This document shows positions 34,312 to 43,269 of a stretch of 64,000 nucleotides of DNA, piece after piece (positions within the stretch are counted from its first letter, which is position 1; each line of letters starts with the position of its first letter). The stretch is from Rufibacter radiotolerans (GTDB lineage: Bacteria > Bacteroidota > Bacteroidia > Cytophagales > Hymenobacteraceae). Both the position numbers and the translations under genes were made by a program. The stretch is from assembly GCF_001078055.1 (NCBI RefSeq), contig NZ_CP010777.1, positions 2,316,408-2,380,407 on the forward strand, given 5' to 3'. Under the pieces are notes generated by a model. It did no database searches, was not told where the DNA came from, and worked only from the letters and a program-made list of their open reading frames with translations.

Positions 34312-35268
34312 ATGAAGGACTTCCCTTACTCAGAATCAAAAGATACCCGCTCCGGTTTCGGGGCCGGCCTGTTAGAGCTTGGCCGTACCAACCCCAATGT
34401 AGTGGCGCTCTGCGCCGATTTGATCGGTTCCCTGAAAATGGGCGATTTCCAGAAAGAGTTTCCTGAGCGTTTCTTTCAGGTAGGCATTGCTGAGGCCAAC
34501 ATGATTGGTCTGGCCGCCGGTATGACCATTGGGGGCAAGATCCCTTTCACGGGCACCTTCGCCAACTTCTCCACCGGCCGCGTGTATGACCAGATCCGTC
34601 AGTCAGTGGCGTATTCCGGTAAAAACGTGAAGATCTGCGCCTCGCACGCTGGGTTAACTCTGGGCGAAGACGGCGCCACGCACCAGATCCTGGAAGACGT
34701 GGGCATGATGAAAATGCTCCCGCACATGACCGTAATCAACCCCTGTGACTACAACCAGACCAAAGCCGCTACCTTAGCTATTGCAGAGCATGAAGGCCCA
34801 GTGTACCTGCGCTTCGGCCGCCCGGTGGTGCCTAACTTCACCCCCGCTGACCAGAAGTTTGAGATTGGCAAAGGCGTGATGCTCAATGAAGGCAAAGACG
34901 TGACCATTCTGGCCACTGGCCACTTGGTTTGGAAAGCCATTCTAGCCGGCAAGTTGCTGGCAGAACAAGGCATTGACGCCGAGATCATCAACATCCACAC
35001 CATTAAGCCCTTAGACGCCCAGGCTATTCTGGCCTCAGCAGAAAAAACCGGCTGCGTGGTAACCGCCGAAGAACACCAGTTGAACGGTGGCTTAGGAGAG
35101 TCTGTGGCCCGCCTGTTGGCCCAACAGTTACCTCTGCCTTTAGAATTGGTGGGCGTAGATGACACCTTCGGTGAAAGCGGAACCCCAGAGCAATTGATGG
35201 AGAAATACGGCCTTAATGAGCAAAGCATTGTAGAAGCCGCCAAGCGCGCTATCTCCCGCAAAAAATAA
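34312..35268 (+). CDS. Transketolase, C-terminal subunit
   Basis: 318 residues, the pyrimidine-binding and C-terminal domains. [36 protein letters not shown] holds the activating Glu of the TPP site. The C-terminal domain starts near residue 190 ([11 protein letters not shown]). The paired N-terminal subunit is 1.4 kb upstream. Terminated by the hairpin 35288-35324. Confidence 0.95.
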   Translation: MKDFPYSESKDTRSGFGAGLLELGRTNPNVVALCADLIGSLKMGDFQKEFPERFFQVGIAEANMIGLAAGMTIGGKIPFTGTFANFSTGRVYDQIRQSVAYSGKNVKICASHAGLTLGEDGATHQILEDVGMMKMLPHMTVINPCDYNQTKAATLAIAEHEGPVYLRFGRPVVPNFTPADQKFEIGKGVMLNEGKDVTILATGHLVWKAILAGKLLAEQGIDAEIINIHTIKPLDAQAILASAEKTGCVVTAEEHQLNGGLGESVARLLAQQLPLPLELVGVDDTFGESGTPEQLMEKYGLNEQSIVEAAKRAISRKK

Positions 35269-35287
35269 CTTCCGCACGTAAATTTTT

Positions 35288-35327
35288 AAACGGGGCCGGT
35301 CTTTCAATAAGGCCGGCCCCGTTTTTT
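35288..35327 (+). terminator. Terminator of the transketolase operon
   Basis: Perfect 12-bp GC-rich stem (AAACGGGGCCGG / CCGGCCCCGTTT) followed by T7. Confidence 0.92.
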
Positions 35328-35359
35328 TGTTTGTCTGATAGCAGTAACACAGAAAACCA

Positions 35360-35749
35360 ATGATGCTTTTTCTAGCTTTATTTTTCGTATGGATACCAAC
35401 TTTTGTAGTACCACCTACTCATAAATATCTAAGGAATAATACAGTATATATCTGTTGCATTATAGTAGCAATCTCAATTTTTGGTTGGTCTTTGGAAAAT
35501 TATAGCCCAAATCTTCCTCAGATTGAAAAATCTCATATGCCATTATATATAAGCCCGCTAGTCTTTTTGATCTTATACAAACTCTTTGATAATATAATAC
35601 AAAAAAGACTTGAAAGACATATGTATTTTAGAATGAAGTACATGAGTAACAAAGAATCCGAGGAACAAACCTGGTTTGAATGGTTACTTCAAATGGTACT
35701 CGGGTTCGTTCCTTTAATTTGCGGTGCCATCTGGCTTTTAATCTTTTGA
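35360..35749 (+). CDS. AT-rich orphan membrane protein
   Basis: 129 residues starting MMLFLALFFVWIPTFVV. Hydrophobic segments at about 1-16, 28-46, 62-80 and 110-129 suggest 3-4 membrane helices. The sequence is much richer in A and T than its neighbours (many ATA, TTA, AAA codons), so it is probably a recent arrival. No family recognised, no partner nearby, no transposase remnants. The clear frame and membrane pattern support a real gene. Confidence 0.5.
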   Translation: MMLFLALFFVWIPTFVVPPTHKYLRNNTVYICCIIVAISIFGWSLENYSPNLPQIEKSHMPLYISPLVFLILYKLFDNIIQKRLERHMYFRMKYMSNKESEEQTWFEWLLQMVLGFVPLICGAIWLLIF

Positions 35750-35838
35750 TTTTTTAAAACAATCAAAAAAAAAACTACTACTAACTAGGTGCATAAGCCA
35801 TGGTACGGCCGTAGGTCTGGCACGCTCAAGCATTAGAC

Positions 35839-35874
35839 GTTTTGAGCCTGTTTTCAGAAAAACGGGCAGAAAAC
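35839..35874. repeat. 36-bp dispersed palindrome (copy 16)
   Basis: GTTTTGAGCCTGTTTT, centre CAGA, AAAACGGGCAGAAAAC. Upstream of the sigma factor operon. Confidence 0.85.
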
Positions 35875-35940
35875 AGACAGAATTGCTAAATTCAGCCGGC
35901 TAAACAACCCATCACAGATCACAAACGGCGCAGGTCCCCT

Positions 35941-36480
35941 TTGGAAGACAAAGAGATATTAGAGAAATTCCAGAATCCAGACTCCAGAAACCTGGCCTTC
36001 AATCAGTTGGTGCGCAAGTATCAGCAGAAGGTGTATTGGCACGTGCGCAAGATGGTCATTGACCATGATGACGCCGATGACCTGACCCAGGAGGTGTTTG
36101 TGAAAGTCTGGACCCACTTGGACGGCTTCCGGAAAGACTCCCAACTCTACACCTGGATCTACCGTATCGCCACCAATGAATGCCTCAATTTCCTAAGCGC
36201 CAAAAAAAAGCGGTTCTTTCTCCCCATTCATGATGTGGCCGCTGAGCTCGCCGAGAAACTGGACTCCACCGATTCCCTTTCCGGTGATGAGATCCAACTC
36301 AAACTGCAGAAGGCCCTTCTCAAGCTACCAGACAAGCAGCGTCTGGTCTTTAACATGAAATACTATGATGAGTTGAAGTATGAGGAAATCTCTGAGATTC
36401 TGGGTACTTCCGTGGGGGCGTTAAAGGCCTCTTATCATATTGCGGTAAAGAAAATTGAAGAATTTTTGAAAAAAGATTAA
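35941..36480 (+). CDS. RNA polymerase ECF-type sigma factor, TTG start
   Basis: 179 residues. Sigma region 2 is at about 20-90 (AFNQLVRKYQQKVYWHVRKMVIDHDDADDLTQEVFVKVW) and region 4 at about 120-175 (LPDKQRLVFNMKYYDELKYEEISEILGTSVGALKASYHIAVKKI). No in-frame ATG precedes it down to a stop, so TTG at 35941 is the start, and family alignment agrees. It heads a three-gene operon with a membrane protein and a periplasmic Spy-like protein, a typical sigma/anti-sigma arrangement of Bacteroidota. The stress sensed is unknown. Confidence 0.93.
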   Translation: MEDKEILEKFQNPDSRNLAFNQLVRKYQQKVYWHVRKMVIDHDDADDLTQEVFVKVWTHLDGFRKDSQLYTWIYRIATNECLNFLSAKKKRFFLPIHDVAAELAEKLDSTDSLSGDEIQLKLQKALLKLPDKQRLVFNMKYYDELKYEEISEILGTSVGALKASYHIAVKKIEEFLKKD

Positions 36481-36518
36481 ACCACCATAGATAAAACGCA
36501 TCTAACTGGTTGATAAAT

Positions 36519-36953
36519 ATGAATAAAGAGTTTAAAATGGAAGAGTTACCAAGAGATCCGGGCTTTACCGTGCCGGACCGCTACTTTGAGGAGCTGCCCA
36601 CGCGCATTATGCAGCGCACGGCCTATGCTTCTCCGCGGTCTGCCTCGCCGGTAGCCTGGTACTGGCAGTTTAAGACGGCCCTGGCGGGTGGCGCTTTAGG
36701 GTTGATATTTGCCTTGTCTTTTGTGGTATCTAACTATTTTGCACCGGAGCCTCAGGCCCAGGACGTAATGGCCAACCTGTCACAGAAAGACATTTACCAG
36801 TATCTGGTGAACCATACAGACCTTGAAACGGCAGACCTGGCAGAGGTACAGGCGGTGAAACCCCGCCAGACCCTGGAGTTCTTGGACGTTAGAACCAGCG
36901 ACCTCAGTGAAGAAAACACCCGAGAACTAGTAGAGGAATATGAGTACCAATAA
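36519..36953 (+). CDS. Probable anti-sigma-type single-span membrane protein
   Basis: 144 residues from the ATG at 36519 (MNKEFKMEELPRDPGFTVPDRYFEELPTRIMQR). One membrane helix (about 48-72) separates a cytoplasmic N-terminus from a periplasmic tail rich in Glu. This layout and the position after the sigma factor suggest an anti-sigma role, but no anti-sigma domain is recognisable from sequence alone. The last 14 bases overlap the next gene. Confidence 0.7.
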   Translation: MNKEFKMEELPRDPGFTVPDRYFEELPTRIMQRTAYASPRSASPVAWYWQFKTALAGGALGLIFALSFVVSNYFAPEPQAQDVMANLSQKDIYQYLVNHTDLETADLAEVQAVKPRQTLEFLDVRTSDLSEENTRELVEEYEYQ

Positions 36954-37422
36954 CCCCATAGGCATGATGTTAGCCCGAGTTTTATTTTTGATCACCTTTC
37001 TTTTCTGCGGTACCCTGGGCATGGCCCAAACGCACAAGAAAGAAACCCCCGAAGAGCGTAAAGCCAGAATTGAGAAGATTGAGACCGCCAAGATAGCCTT
37101 CATCACTGATAAAGTTTCTTTGAGCGCAGAGCAGGCGCACCGTTTCTGGCCGCTGTACCAGGAATACCAGGACCGCAAAGACCAGATCAGGTCAAAAAGC
37201 CGTCATTTCAAAGAAGAGAACCTCAGTAAATTAACCGATGAGCAGATTCAGGAAGGCCTGGAAAGCCGGTTAAACTACCGCCAGGCGGAGCTCAACATTG
37301 AGAAGGAATACATGGACAAATACTTGCGGGTAATCAGTCCACGGCAATTGGCGCTGTTTTATCGCGCGGAGCGCGAGTTCACCAAGCTCTTGCTGGAGCG
37401 TCTGCAGACTGCCAGCAGGTAA
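36940..37422 (+). CDS. Periplasmic Spy/CpxP-like protein of the sigma operon
   Basis: 160 residues. A signal peptide (ending GMAQ, about 1-29) precedes a helical region with SLSAEQAHRFWPLYQEYQDRKDQI and an LTRR/LTxxQ-like repeat LTDEQIQEGLESRL, characteristic of Spy-like stress chaperone/sensors. Overlaps the previous gene by 14 bases. In analogous operons such proteins regulate the membrane-bound partner; the role here is inferred. Confidence 0.75.
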   Translation: MSTNNPIGMMLARVLFLITFLFCGTLGMAQTHKKETPEERKARIEKIETAKIAFITDKVSLSAEQAHRFWPLYQEYQDRKDQIRSKSRHFKEENLSKLTDEQIQEGLESRLNYRQAELNIEKEYMDKYLRVISPRQLALFYRAEREFTKLLLERLQTASR

Positions 37423-37450
37423 AGATTAGGTTTAATTGTTTGTACAGGGA

Positions 37451-37473
37451 GGGAGGCATTAGCCTCCCTTTTT
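37451..37473 (+). terminator. Terminator of the sigma operon
   Basis: GGGAGGC-ATTA-GCCTCCC (37451-37468) with a T5 run, directly abutting copy 17 of the 36-bp palindrome. Confidence 0.85.
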
Positions 37474-37509
37474 GTTTTAGGGCCGTTTTCAGGAAAACAG
37501 GCCTAAAAC
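37474..37509. repeat. 36-bp dispersed palindrome (copy 17)
   Basis: GTTTTAGGGCCGTTTT, centre CAGG, AAAACAGGCCTAAAAC. Confidence 0.92.
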
Positions 37510-37691
37510 GGGCCTAAGTTTTTAGGGCAAATGAAAATCCAGCGGCCCAGGTTTGTGCCTTAGTGCGAGTACCATAAGCAACCTTATTCCTTCTGAAATC
37601 CCTGACCTCTCCCCTGTTTTCAGGCCGAAGCAAAAAGGTAGCAGGTGTGGGCTTTCTGCGTAACTTTACGGCCTAATCACCCTTTTCACCT

Positions 37692-38885
37692 ATGCTATCG
37701 CCCCGCCAACTTTTCCTGCAGCACCAAGCCCAGACTACAGATTTCCCTCTGCTTTTGGAGGTGGAACGCGCCGAAGGAGTTTTCATGTACGGCCCCAACG
37801 GGGAACGCTACCTGGACCTTATCTCGGGAATTGGCGTGAGCAATGTGGGCCACCGGCACCCTAAGGTGTTGGAAGCCATCCAGGACCAGTTGGGCAAATA
37901 CCTGCACTTGATGGTGTACGGTGAGATTGTGCAGGCCACCCCGGCCCGGCTGGCGCACGCACTGGCCCAGACCCTGCCGGCAAGCCTGGACAATGTATAT
38001 TTCGTCTCCTCGGGTAGTGAGGCAATAGAAGGCGCCTGCAAGGTAGCTAAGCGGTTTTCGGGCCGCACAGAGTTGATTGCGTTTAACAATGCCTACCACG
38101 GCTCTACCCAGGGCGCCCTTTCCCTGAATGGCTCTGAGAGTTTCAAGCGGGCATTCCGGCCCTTGCTGCCAGACGTGCGCCATATCAAGCACAACCTTAT
38201 GGAGGACCTGCAGCAAATCACTTCCCGCACCGCGGCCGTGATCTTAGAAACAGTGCAGGGCGAGGCCGGGGTACGGGTGCCGGACCAGGAGTATATGCAA
38301 GCCTTGCGCGCCCGCTGCACGGAAGTGGGGGCTTTACTGATCCTGGATGAGATCCAGAGCGGTTTCGGGCGGACCGGTACGTTCTGGGCCTTTGAGCAGT
38401 GTGGCATTGTGCCTGACATTCTCACCTGCGCCAAGGGCATGGGCGGTGGCATGCCCATCGGGGCGTTCATCTCCCGGCAGGAAATCATGCATTCGCTTAA
38501 GAACGACCCTATGCTGGGCCACATCACCACGTTTGGCGGGCACCCTGTTTCCTGCGCGGCCTCGCTGGCTACCCTGCAGGTAATCCTGGAGGAAGGGCTG
38601 CTGGCCCAGGTGCCGGCCAAGGCGGCAAGGTTCAAGGAGCGGTTGGTGCACCCGGCCATCAAAGAGATCAGAAACCTGGGCCTCATGATGGCTGTGGAAT
38701 TCGAATCCTTTGATATTTTGAAAGCTATCATTGACAACGCTATTTTAAAGGGCGTGCTCACGGACTGGTTTCTATTCTGTGACAATTCCATGCGCATTGC
38801 CCCTCCCCTTACCATCACCTTTGAGGAGATTGACGAGGCCTGTGTGCTGGTTCTTAGGGCCATTGAAGAGGAAGTGCGTTTTTAG
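37692..38885 (+). CDS. Class III aminotransferase (PLP-dependent)
   Basis: 397 residues, the size of the acetylornithine/4-aminobutyrate aminotransferase group. VSSGSEAIEGACKVAKRFSGR, LDEIQSGFGRTGTFWAFE and LTCAKGMGGGMPIGAF (PLP Lys248) are present. The amino donor cannot be assigned. TAACTTTA at 37661-37668, 24 bases before the ATG, resembles a -7 box without an upstream partner. The stop codon falls inside copy 18 of the 36-bp palindrome. It stands alone. Confidence 0.9.
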   Translation: MLSPRQLFLQHQAQTTDFPLLLEVERAEGVFMYGPNGERYLDLISGIGVSNVGHRHPKVLEAIQDQLGKYLHLMVYGEIVQATPARLAHALAQTLPASLDNVYFVSSGSEAIEGACKVAKRFSGRTELIAFNNAYHGSTQGALSLNGSESFKRAFRPLLPDVRHIKHNLMEDLQQITSRTAAVILETVQGEAGVRVPDQEYMQALRARCTEVGALLILDEIQSGFGRTGTFWAFEQCGIVPDILTCAKGMGGGMPIGAFISRQEIMHSLKNDPMLGHITTFGGHPVSCAASLATLQVILEEGLLAQVPAKAARFKERLVHPAIKEIRNLGLMMAVEFESFDILKAIIDNAILKGVLTDWFLFCDNSMRIAPPLTITFEEIDEACVLVLRAIEEEVRF

Positions 38886-38913
38886 CCCGTTTTTTACAAA
38901 ACTTATCCAAAAG
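38878..38913. repeat. 36-bp dispersed palindrome (copy 18, overlapping a stop codon)
   Basis: GTTTTTAGCCCGTTTT, centre TTAC, AAAACTTATCCAAAAG. The first eight bases are the end of the aminotransferase gene, including its TAG stop. Right arm partly decayed. Confidence 0.65.
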
Positions 38914-39046
38914 ACTTCTTAACAATATCCAACCTTTTACCCCCTGTTTCAGTAAAAAGGCCAATTGCTACCCGGCGTTGCCTGATTTCTGCTTTTCCAT
39001 TCTTTCAGGAGAAAACGCTTCCCAATCTTAAACCTGCGCTTCCCCA

Positions 39047-40804
39047 ATGGAGATTGCCCTTGTCTTGTTTTTACTGCTGGCTGCCATCGCCTTGTTTGCC
39101 TCAGAAAAACTTTCTGTGGATATCGTCACGCTCATACTGCTCATTGTCCTTACCAGCACGCAAATCATCTCCCCAGAGGAAGCGTTTGCCGGGTTCAGCA
39201 GTGACTTTATCATCATTCTGGCCTCCATCTTTGTGCTGAGCGCCGCCCTGGAAGATACCGGGGTGCTGGACTTTCTGGTGAACTGGCTCATGCGGCACAC
39301 CGGGCATAAACCCCTCACGCTGCTCCTTTTCATTATGGTGATTCCGGGCCTGGTCTCTGCCTTCATGAACAACACCACCGTGACGGCCCTCTTTGTGACG
39401 CCTATTGTGGGCGTGGCCAAGAAAATGAAGACCAGCAGCTCTAAATACCTTATGCCGCTGGCCTACGCTTCTATTCTGGGGGGTACCTGTACGCTTATTG
39501 GTACGTCTACCAACGTGGCGGTGAGCGGGTACATGGCCAAGGCCGGGTATGAGCCCTTCGGGTTCTTTGAGTTCAGTGGCATTGGCCTCATTATTTTTGC
39601 GGTAGGCGTGCTGTATATGATGACCATTGGCCGGCGCATGCTGCCAGAGACTTCTTCCCAGGGCCTTACCACCAAATACAACATCAAAACCTACCTCACG
39701 GAGATCCTAGTGCAGGAAGATTCGCCCTTGATCGGGCAGATTGCCTTTACTTCAGACCTATCTAAAATGGGGTTCCGCATCCTGAACATCATTAGGAACA
39801 AGGAGAATTTTCTGCCAGATTACCGCACCCGCATCAGGACTAATGACGTGCTTCTGGTGGAAGGGGAAATGGACGACCTGATCAAGGTAAAGGAAACCAA
39901 GGGCATCAAGATTCTGGCCGACGTGATTGTGGAGGACGACCTGGTGGGTGGTGACATCCGTCTGGCGGAGATCCTCATTACGGGCAAGTCTGATCTACTC
40001 AAGCATACCATCAGGCAGGTGGAATTTCTGCGCCGCTTTGGCTTGGTGGTGTTGGCGGTATCCCGGCAGGGTGAAACCATCAGGACCAAGATTGGCGATG
40101 TGCAGCTGCAACTGGGAGACCTTCTGCTGGTGCAAGGATCTGGGGAACGGCTGGAGTACCTCAAAATGAACCAGCACCTGGCCGTATTGGATGAGTTCAA
40201 GCCTATTCTCTTCAAAGAGCGTAAAGGCTTGCTCACGCTGGGGTTCTTCATACTGGCCATTATCTTGGGCAGTGTGGGCATTTTACCTTTGTCTATCTGT
40301 TTCCTGGGGGCAGCCGTGCTAAGTGTTCTGTTCAAGTGTATCTCAACAGACCGGGCTTACCAGGTGATAGATTGGCGGTTATTGATTCTGATTGGGGGCA
40401 TGACGGCCTTCGGCATGGCCATGGAGAATACCGGGGCAGACAAGTTCCTGGCCGACTTCATTGTGCACTTGCTGCAGCCTTTTGGCTTACTGGTGATTCT
40501 GGCGGGTTTTGTGATGCTCACGGTCTTCCTGACCCAGCCCATGTCTAACGCCGCCGCCGCGTTGGTGGTATTGCCGGTAGCGCTGCAAACCGCCATTCAG
40601 CTAGACGCCAACCCACGCACGTTTGCCATCGCTATTATGCTGTCGGCCTCCGTTTCGCTGATCACCCCGTTTGAGCCTTCCTGTATTCTGGTGTATGGCC
40701 CCGGCAAGTACACGTTCCGGGATTTCCTGAAGATAGGGTCTGGCCTTACGCTGCTGCTTATTGCCATCATCTTATTCCTTGTGCCAATGTTCTGGCCGCT
40801 GTAA
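39047..40804 (+). CDS. SLC13/DASS family transporter with TrkA-C domains
   Basis: 585 residues. Twelve or so membrane helices are split by two cytoplasmic RCK_C/TrkA_C domains (about 205-290 and 300-375; QEDSPLIGQIAFTSDLSKMGF and GDIRLAEILITGKSDLLKHT). Family motifs include ILGGTCTLIGTSTNV and FLTQPMSNAAAALVVLPVA. SLC13 members move dicarboxylates, citrate or sulfate with sodium; the specificity is unknown. The next gene is a small lipoprotein across a 36-bp palindrome. Confidence 0.9.
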   Translation: MEIALVLFLLLAAIALFASEKLSVDIVTLILLIVLTSTQIISPEEAFAGFSSDFIIILASIFVLSAALEDTGVLDFLVNWLMRHTGHKPLTLLLFIMVIPGLVSAFMNNTTVTALFVTPIVGVAKKMKTSSSKYLMPLAYASILGGTCTLIGTSTNVAVSGYMAKAGYEPFGFFEFSGIGLIIFAVGVLYMMTIGRRMLPETSSQGLTTKYNIKTYLTEILVQEDSPLIGQIAFTSDLSKMGFRILNIIRNKENFLPDYRTRIRTNDVLLVEGEMDDLIKVKETKGIKILADVIVEDDLVGGDIRLAEILITGKSDLLKHTIRQVEFLRRFGLVVLAVSRQGETIRTKIGDVQLQLGDLLLVQGSGERLEYLKMNQHLAVLDEFKPILFKERKGLLTLGFFILAIILGSVGILPLSICFLGAAVLSVLFKCISTDRAYQVIDWRLLILIGGMTAFGMAMENTGADKFLADFIVHLLQPFGLLVILAGFVMLTVFLTQPMSNAAAALVVLPVALQTAIQLDANPRTFAIAIMLSASVSLITPFEPSCILVYGPGKYTFRDFLKIGSGLTLLLIAIILFLVPMFWPL

Positions 40805-40807
40805 CCT

Positions 40808-40843
40808 GTTTTAGCCTTGGTTTAGGAAAAATGGCCCATAAAC
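40808..40843. repeat. 36-bp dispersed palindrome (copy 19)
   Basis: GTTTTAGCCTTGGTTT, centre AGGA, AAAATGGCCCATAAAC. Begins 4 bases after the transporter stop. Confidence 0.8.
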
Positions 40844-40902
40844 GGGTTTGACGCAGAACTGTGCCTCAGGCCCGACGTATTGCTTTACTAAACAGGCTCC
40901 CT

Positions 40903-41550
40903 ATGAACAGAACATTTTTTTTACCGCTACTTGTATTGCTTGGGTGTGGCGCAGACAATGCCAAGGAGGAAGTAACGGCACTCCCCGCCAAAAATGATTC
41001 CGCATTGGCAGAGGTAGCAGATTCTGTGAACAATGCCCGCCAGGACGGCACAGACACCAACGCCGGCCTTCCGGTAGACAAAAAGCAGCAACTCCCCGCC
41101 GAGCTGGAAGTGTACCTGGACCGTACCCATGGCCTTTGGCAATTCCCGGCCCTCTCTGACCAGGATCTGGCCCGGGTTCCCAAAGAAGAGCAAGGCCCCT
41201 ATTTTCTGCAAGCTGATTTCAACAGTGACCAAGGGCAGGATTACGCTATGCAAATAGTGGAAAAGGACACCGCCTATATCTATGCTTTCCTTAAAAACAA
41301 AACGGGCGATGATTTTGAGGTTCACCTGCTGGAGAAGAATGCTTTAATAACCCAGGAAGGCAAAAAGAGAAGCAACCGGTATTTAATGCTGGCCAAGAAA
41401 TCTGGCAAGTATTATGACCAAGTCCTGAAAAAGGAAAGGGTCATACCGCAAGACGCGGTTTCTGTAGGAAAAGATGAATCCCTGGCGTATTATATTTGGG
41501 AGGACAGCAAATTCAGGAAAAATGAATCAGGGGCTAGGACCAGCCGTTAG
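40903..41550 (+). CDS. Lipoprotein of unknown function
   Basis: 215 residues from the ATG at 40903 (the frame is open from a GTG at 40861). The lipobox VLLGC gives Cys15. The mature part is charged and has the pattern FLQADFNSDQGQDYAMQIVEKDTAYIYAFLK-type, as in small Bacteroidota lipoproteins that measure or hold ligands. No family name known. It converges with the TerB-like gene and overlaps its end by 4 bases. Confidence 0.7.
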   Translation: MNRTFFLPLLVLLGCGADNAKEEVTALPAKNDSALAEVADSVNNARQDGTDTNAGLPVDKKQQLPAELEVYLDRTHGLWQFPALSDQDLARVPKEEQGPYFLQADFNSDQGQDYAMQIVEKDTAYIYAFLKNKTGDDFEVHLLEKNALITQEGKKRSNRYLMLAKKSGKYYDQVLKKERVIPQDAVSVGKDESLAYYIWEDSKFRKNESGARTSR

Positions 41551-41975
41551 AGTTCCAGAAAACTAATAGCTTCCTGCTTAATCTCCTCGCGGCTTAGACC
41601 GTCTTTTACCCCGGTGGTTATTTTCTTGATCAACACCCCCACCACGGCTTTCCGGAAACCCATTTTAGTGGCAAGGTCAATGCAGAAGTCCATCTCGCTG
41701 TCATCTACAATACCGTCTGCCAGCATCATCTCCACTAAATCATAGATCTGGTCAAAGCGGTCCAGGTCATTGTTGGGCATAGACAGCTTTATGTTCTCGG
41801 CGTCTGCCAGCAGAGACCTTACGTCCTGGGCGCGCATTCCTTTCCTTTCCCCAATAGAGATAATGTGCTCCATTTCAGCCGCATCTATGTGCCCGTCTAT
41901 TTTGGCCAGGGCCCCCAGGTTCACGATGTGGCTTTTCAGCCTTTTTGTTTCCTCACTTTCAAAAATAGAAAACAT
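41547..41975 (-). CDS. TerB-like (tellurite-resistance TerB family) protein
   Basis: 142 residues from the ATG at 41975; the frame is open to a TTG at 42017, but the extra 14 residues do not fit. The helical TerB fold has two Asp-rich metal sites, ALAKIDGHIDAAEMEHI and LADGIVDDSEMDFCIDLA. The family is linked to stress or tellurite response in some genomes, but in Bacteroidota it is mostly of unknown function. Cytoplasmic. Confidence 0.8.
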   Translation of the reverse strand: MFSIFESEETKRLKSHIVNLGALAKIDGHIDAAEMEHIISIGERKGMRAQDVRSLLADAENIKLSMPNNDLDRFDQIYDLVEMMLADGIVDDSEMDFCIDLATKMGFRKAVVGVLIKKITTGVKDGLSREEIKQEAISFLEL

Positions 41976-42279
41976 AGGGTTTTTAAAATTGGTGGAATGA
42001 AAGAAATAGTGGGCCAAGGGCGCTCCTTCCTCAAAAAATCTTCACAGCGGGTTCAGACAACATAATTTACGAAATTCTGAGACAAACGCTGCATGAACCC
42101 TTGAAAAGCTTTGCTTTTTTTTACAATTAGCAGTGTAGGAGACCCTCTTGAGAAAATAGCCTGTAAAATGCTGTACCTCCTGGGTCAGCCAATGATATCT
42201 TTTTAAGGTCAACTTGATAGATATATGCTTGAGTTTTCTTAGGTAATGCCTTACTTTGCAACTCCGTATTTGTAACAAC
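41976..42279. other. Divergent promoter region before pfkA
   Basis: About 300 bases. It holds the possible 14-codon 5' extension of the TerB-like gene and a candidate pfkA promoter (42229-42258). No other gene or repeat seen. Confidence 0.5.
42229..42258 (+). promoter_or_regulatory. Putative pfkA promoter (TTG-N19-TTACTTTG)
   Basis: TTG at 42229-42231, 19 bases, TTACTTTG at 42251-42258 (one mismatch to TAnnTTTG), 21 bases before the ATG at 42280. Confidence 0.5.
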
Positions 42280-43251
42280 ATGAAAAAAATAGCTGTTTTT
42301 ACGTCCGGGGGAGATGCCCCGGGTATGAATGCTTGTATACGTGCCGTAGTACGTACAGCAGTTTACCACAAATTAGAAGTTTACGGCATTGGCCGTGGTT
42401 ATAATGGCATGATTCAGGGAGAGATCTTCCGGTTATTCTCCCACTCCGTCAGCAATATCATCCAAAAAGGCGGTACCATCCTTAAATCGGCGCGTTGCCC
42501 TGAATTCCAGACCCCCGAAGGTAGAAAAAGAGCCTATGACCAGATTTCCAAGTTCGGGATTGACGGCATAGTGGCCATTGGCGGAAATGGGACCTTTACC
42601 GGTGCCCAGATCTTCCATGAGGAGTACGGCATACCCGTGATTGGCGCCCCCGGCACCATAGACAATGACCTCTACGGCACCGATTACACCATTGGCTATG
42701 ACACCGCCGTGAACACCGCCCTGGACGCCATTGACAAGATCAGAGACACCGCCGATAGCCATGAGCGCGTGTTCTTTGTGGAAGTGATGGGCCGTGACTC
42801 TGGTTACATTGCCATGCCCTGCGCCATTGGCGGCGGGGCCGAAATGGTGATGATCCCGGAGACCATTACCTCTATGCCTGAGGTGATTGAAACTTTACAG
42901 CAAGGCTGGCGCCGTTCCAAAACCTCGTTCATTATCATTGTGGCCGAAGGCGATGACGAAGGCGGTGCCACCGAGATTGCCGCTAAAGTGAAGCAGGCCC
43001 TTCCGCAGATGGACGCCAAAGTAACCATTATTGGCCACGTGCAGCGGGGCGGAAGCCCTACCGCCGCCGACCGCCTGCTCAGCAGCCAGATGGGCATGGC
43101 CGCCGTGGAGGGTTTGATGGCCGGCCGCACCAATGAAATGGTGGGCGTGATCAACGGAGAGATTGTCTACACCCCTTTCCATGACACCATCACCAAAAAG
43201 AAACCTATCAGTGAAAGCTTCCTGAAGTTGGTGCAGATTCTAAGCAACTAG
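42280..43251 (+). CDS. pfkA: ATP-dependent 6-phosphofructokinase
   Basis: 323 residues from the ATG at 42280 (a TTG at 42256 is less likely). Phosphorylates fructose 6-phosphate in glycolysis. The nucleotide motif is TSGGDAPGMNACIR, the substrate motifs GTIDNDLYGTDYTIGYDTA (catalytic Asp) and GRDSGYIA, and the sugar-binding loop HVQRGGSPTAADR. The single Gly in GGNGTF is consistent with ATP, not pyrophosphate, as donor. It converges with miaA across a perfect hairpin. Confidence 0.96.
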   Translation: MKKIAVFTSGGDAPGMNACIRAVVRTAVYHKLEVYGIGRGYNGMIQGEIFRLFSHSVSNIIQKGGTILKSARCPEFQTPEGRKRAYDQISKFGIDGIVAIGGNGTFTGAQIFHEEYGIPVIGAPGTIDNDLYGTDYTIGYDTAVNTALDAIDKIRDTADSHERVFFVEVMGRDSGYIAMPCAIGGGAEMVMIPETITSMPEVIETLQQGWRRSKTSFIIIVAEGDDEGGATEIAAKVKQALPQMDAKVTIIGHVQRGGSPTAADRLLSSQMGMAAVEGLMAGRTNEMVGVINGEIVYTPFHDTITKKKPISESFLKLVQILSN

Positions 43252-43269
43252 TTTCTAGCCACACTTTTA

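Noticed and set aside
42018..42279. Extended start of the TerB-like and pfkA genes from TTG codons
   Set aside because: ATG codons at 41975 and 42280 fit the families and promoter spacing better.
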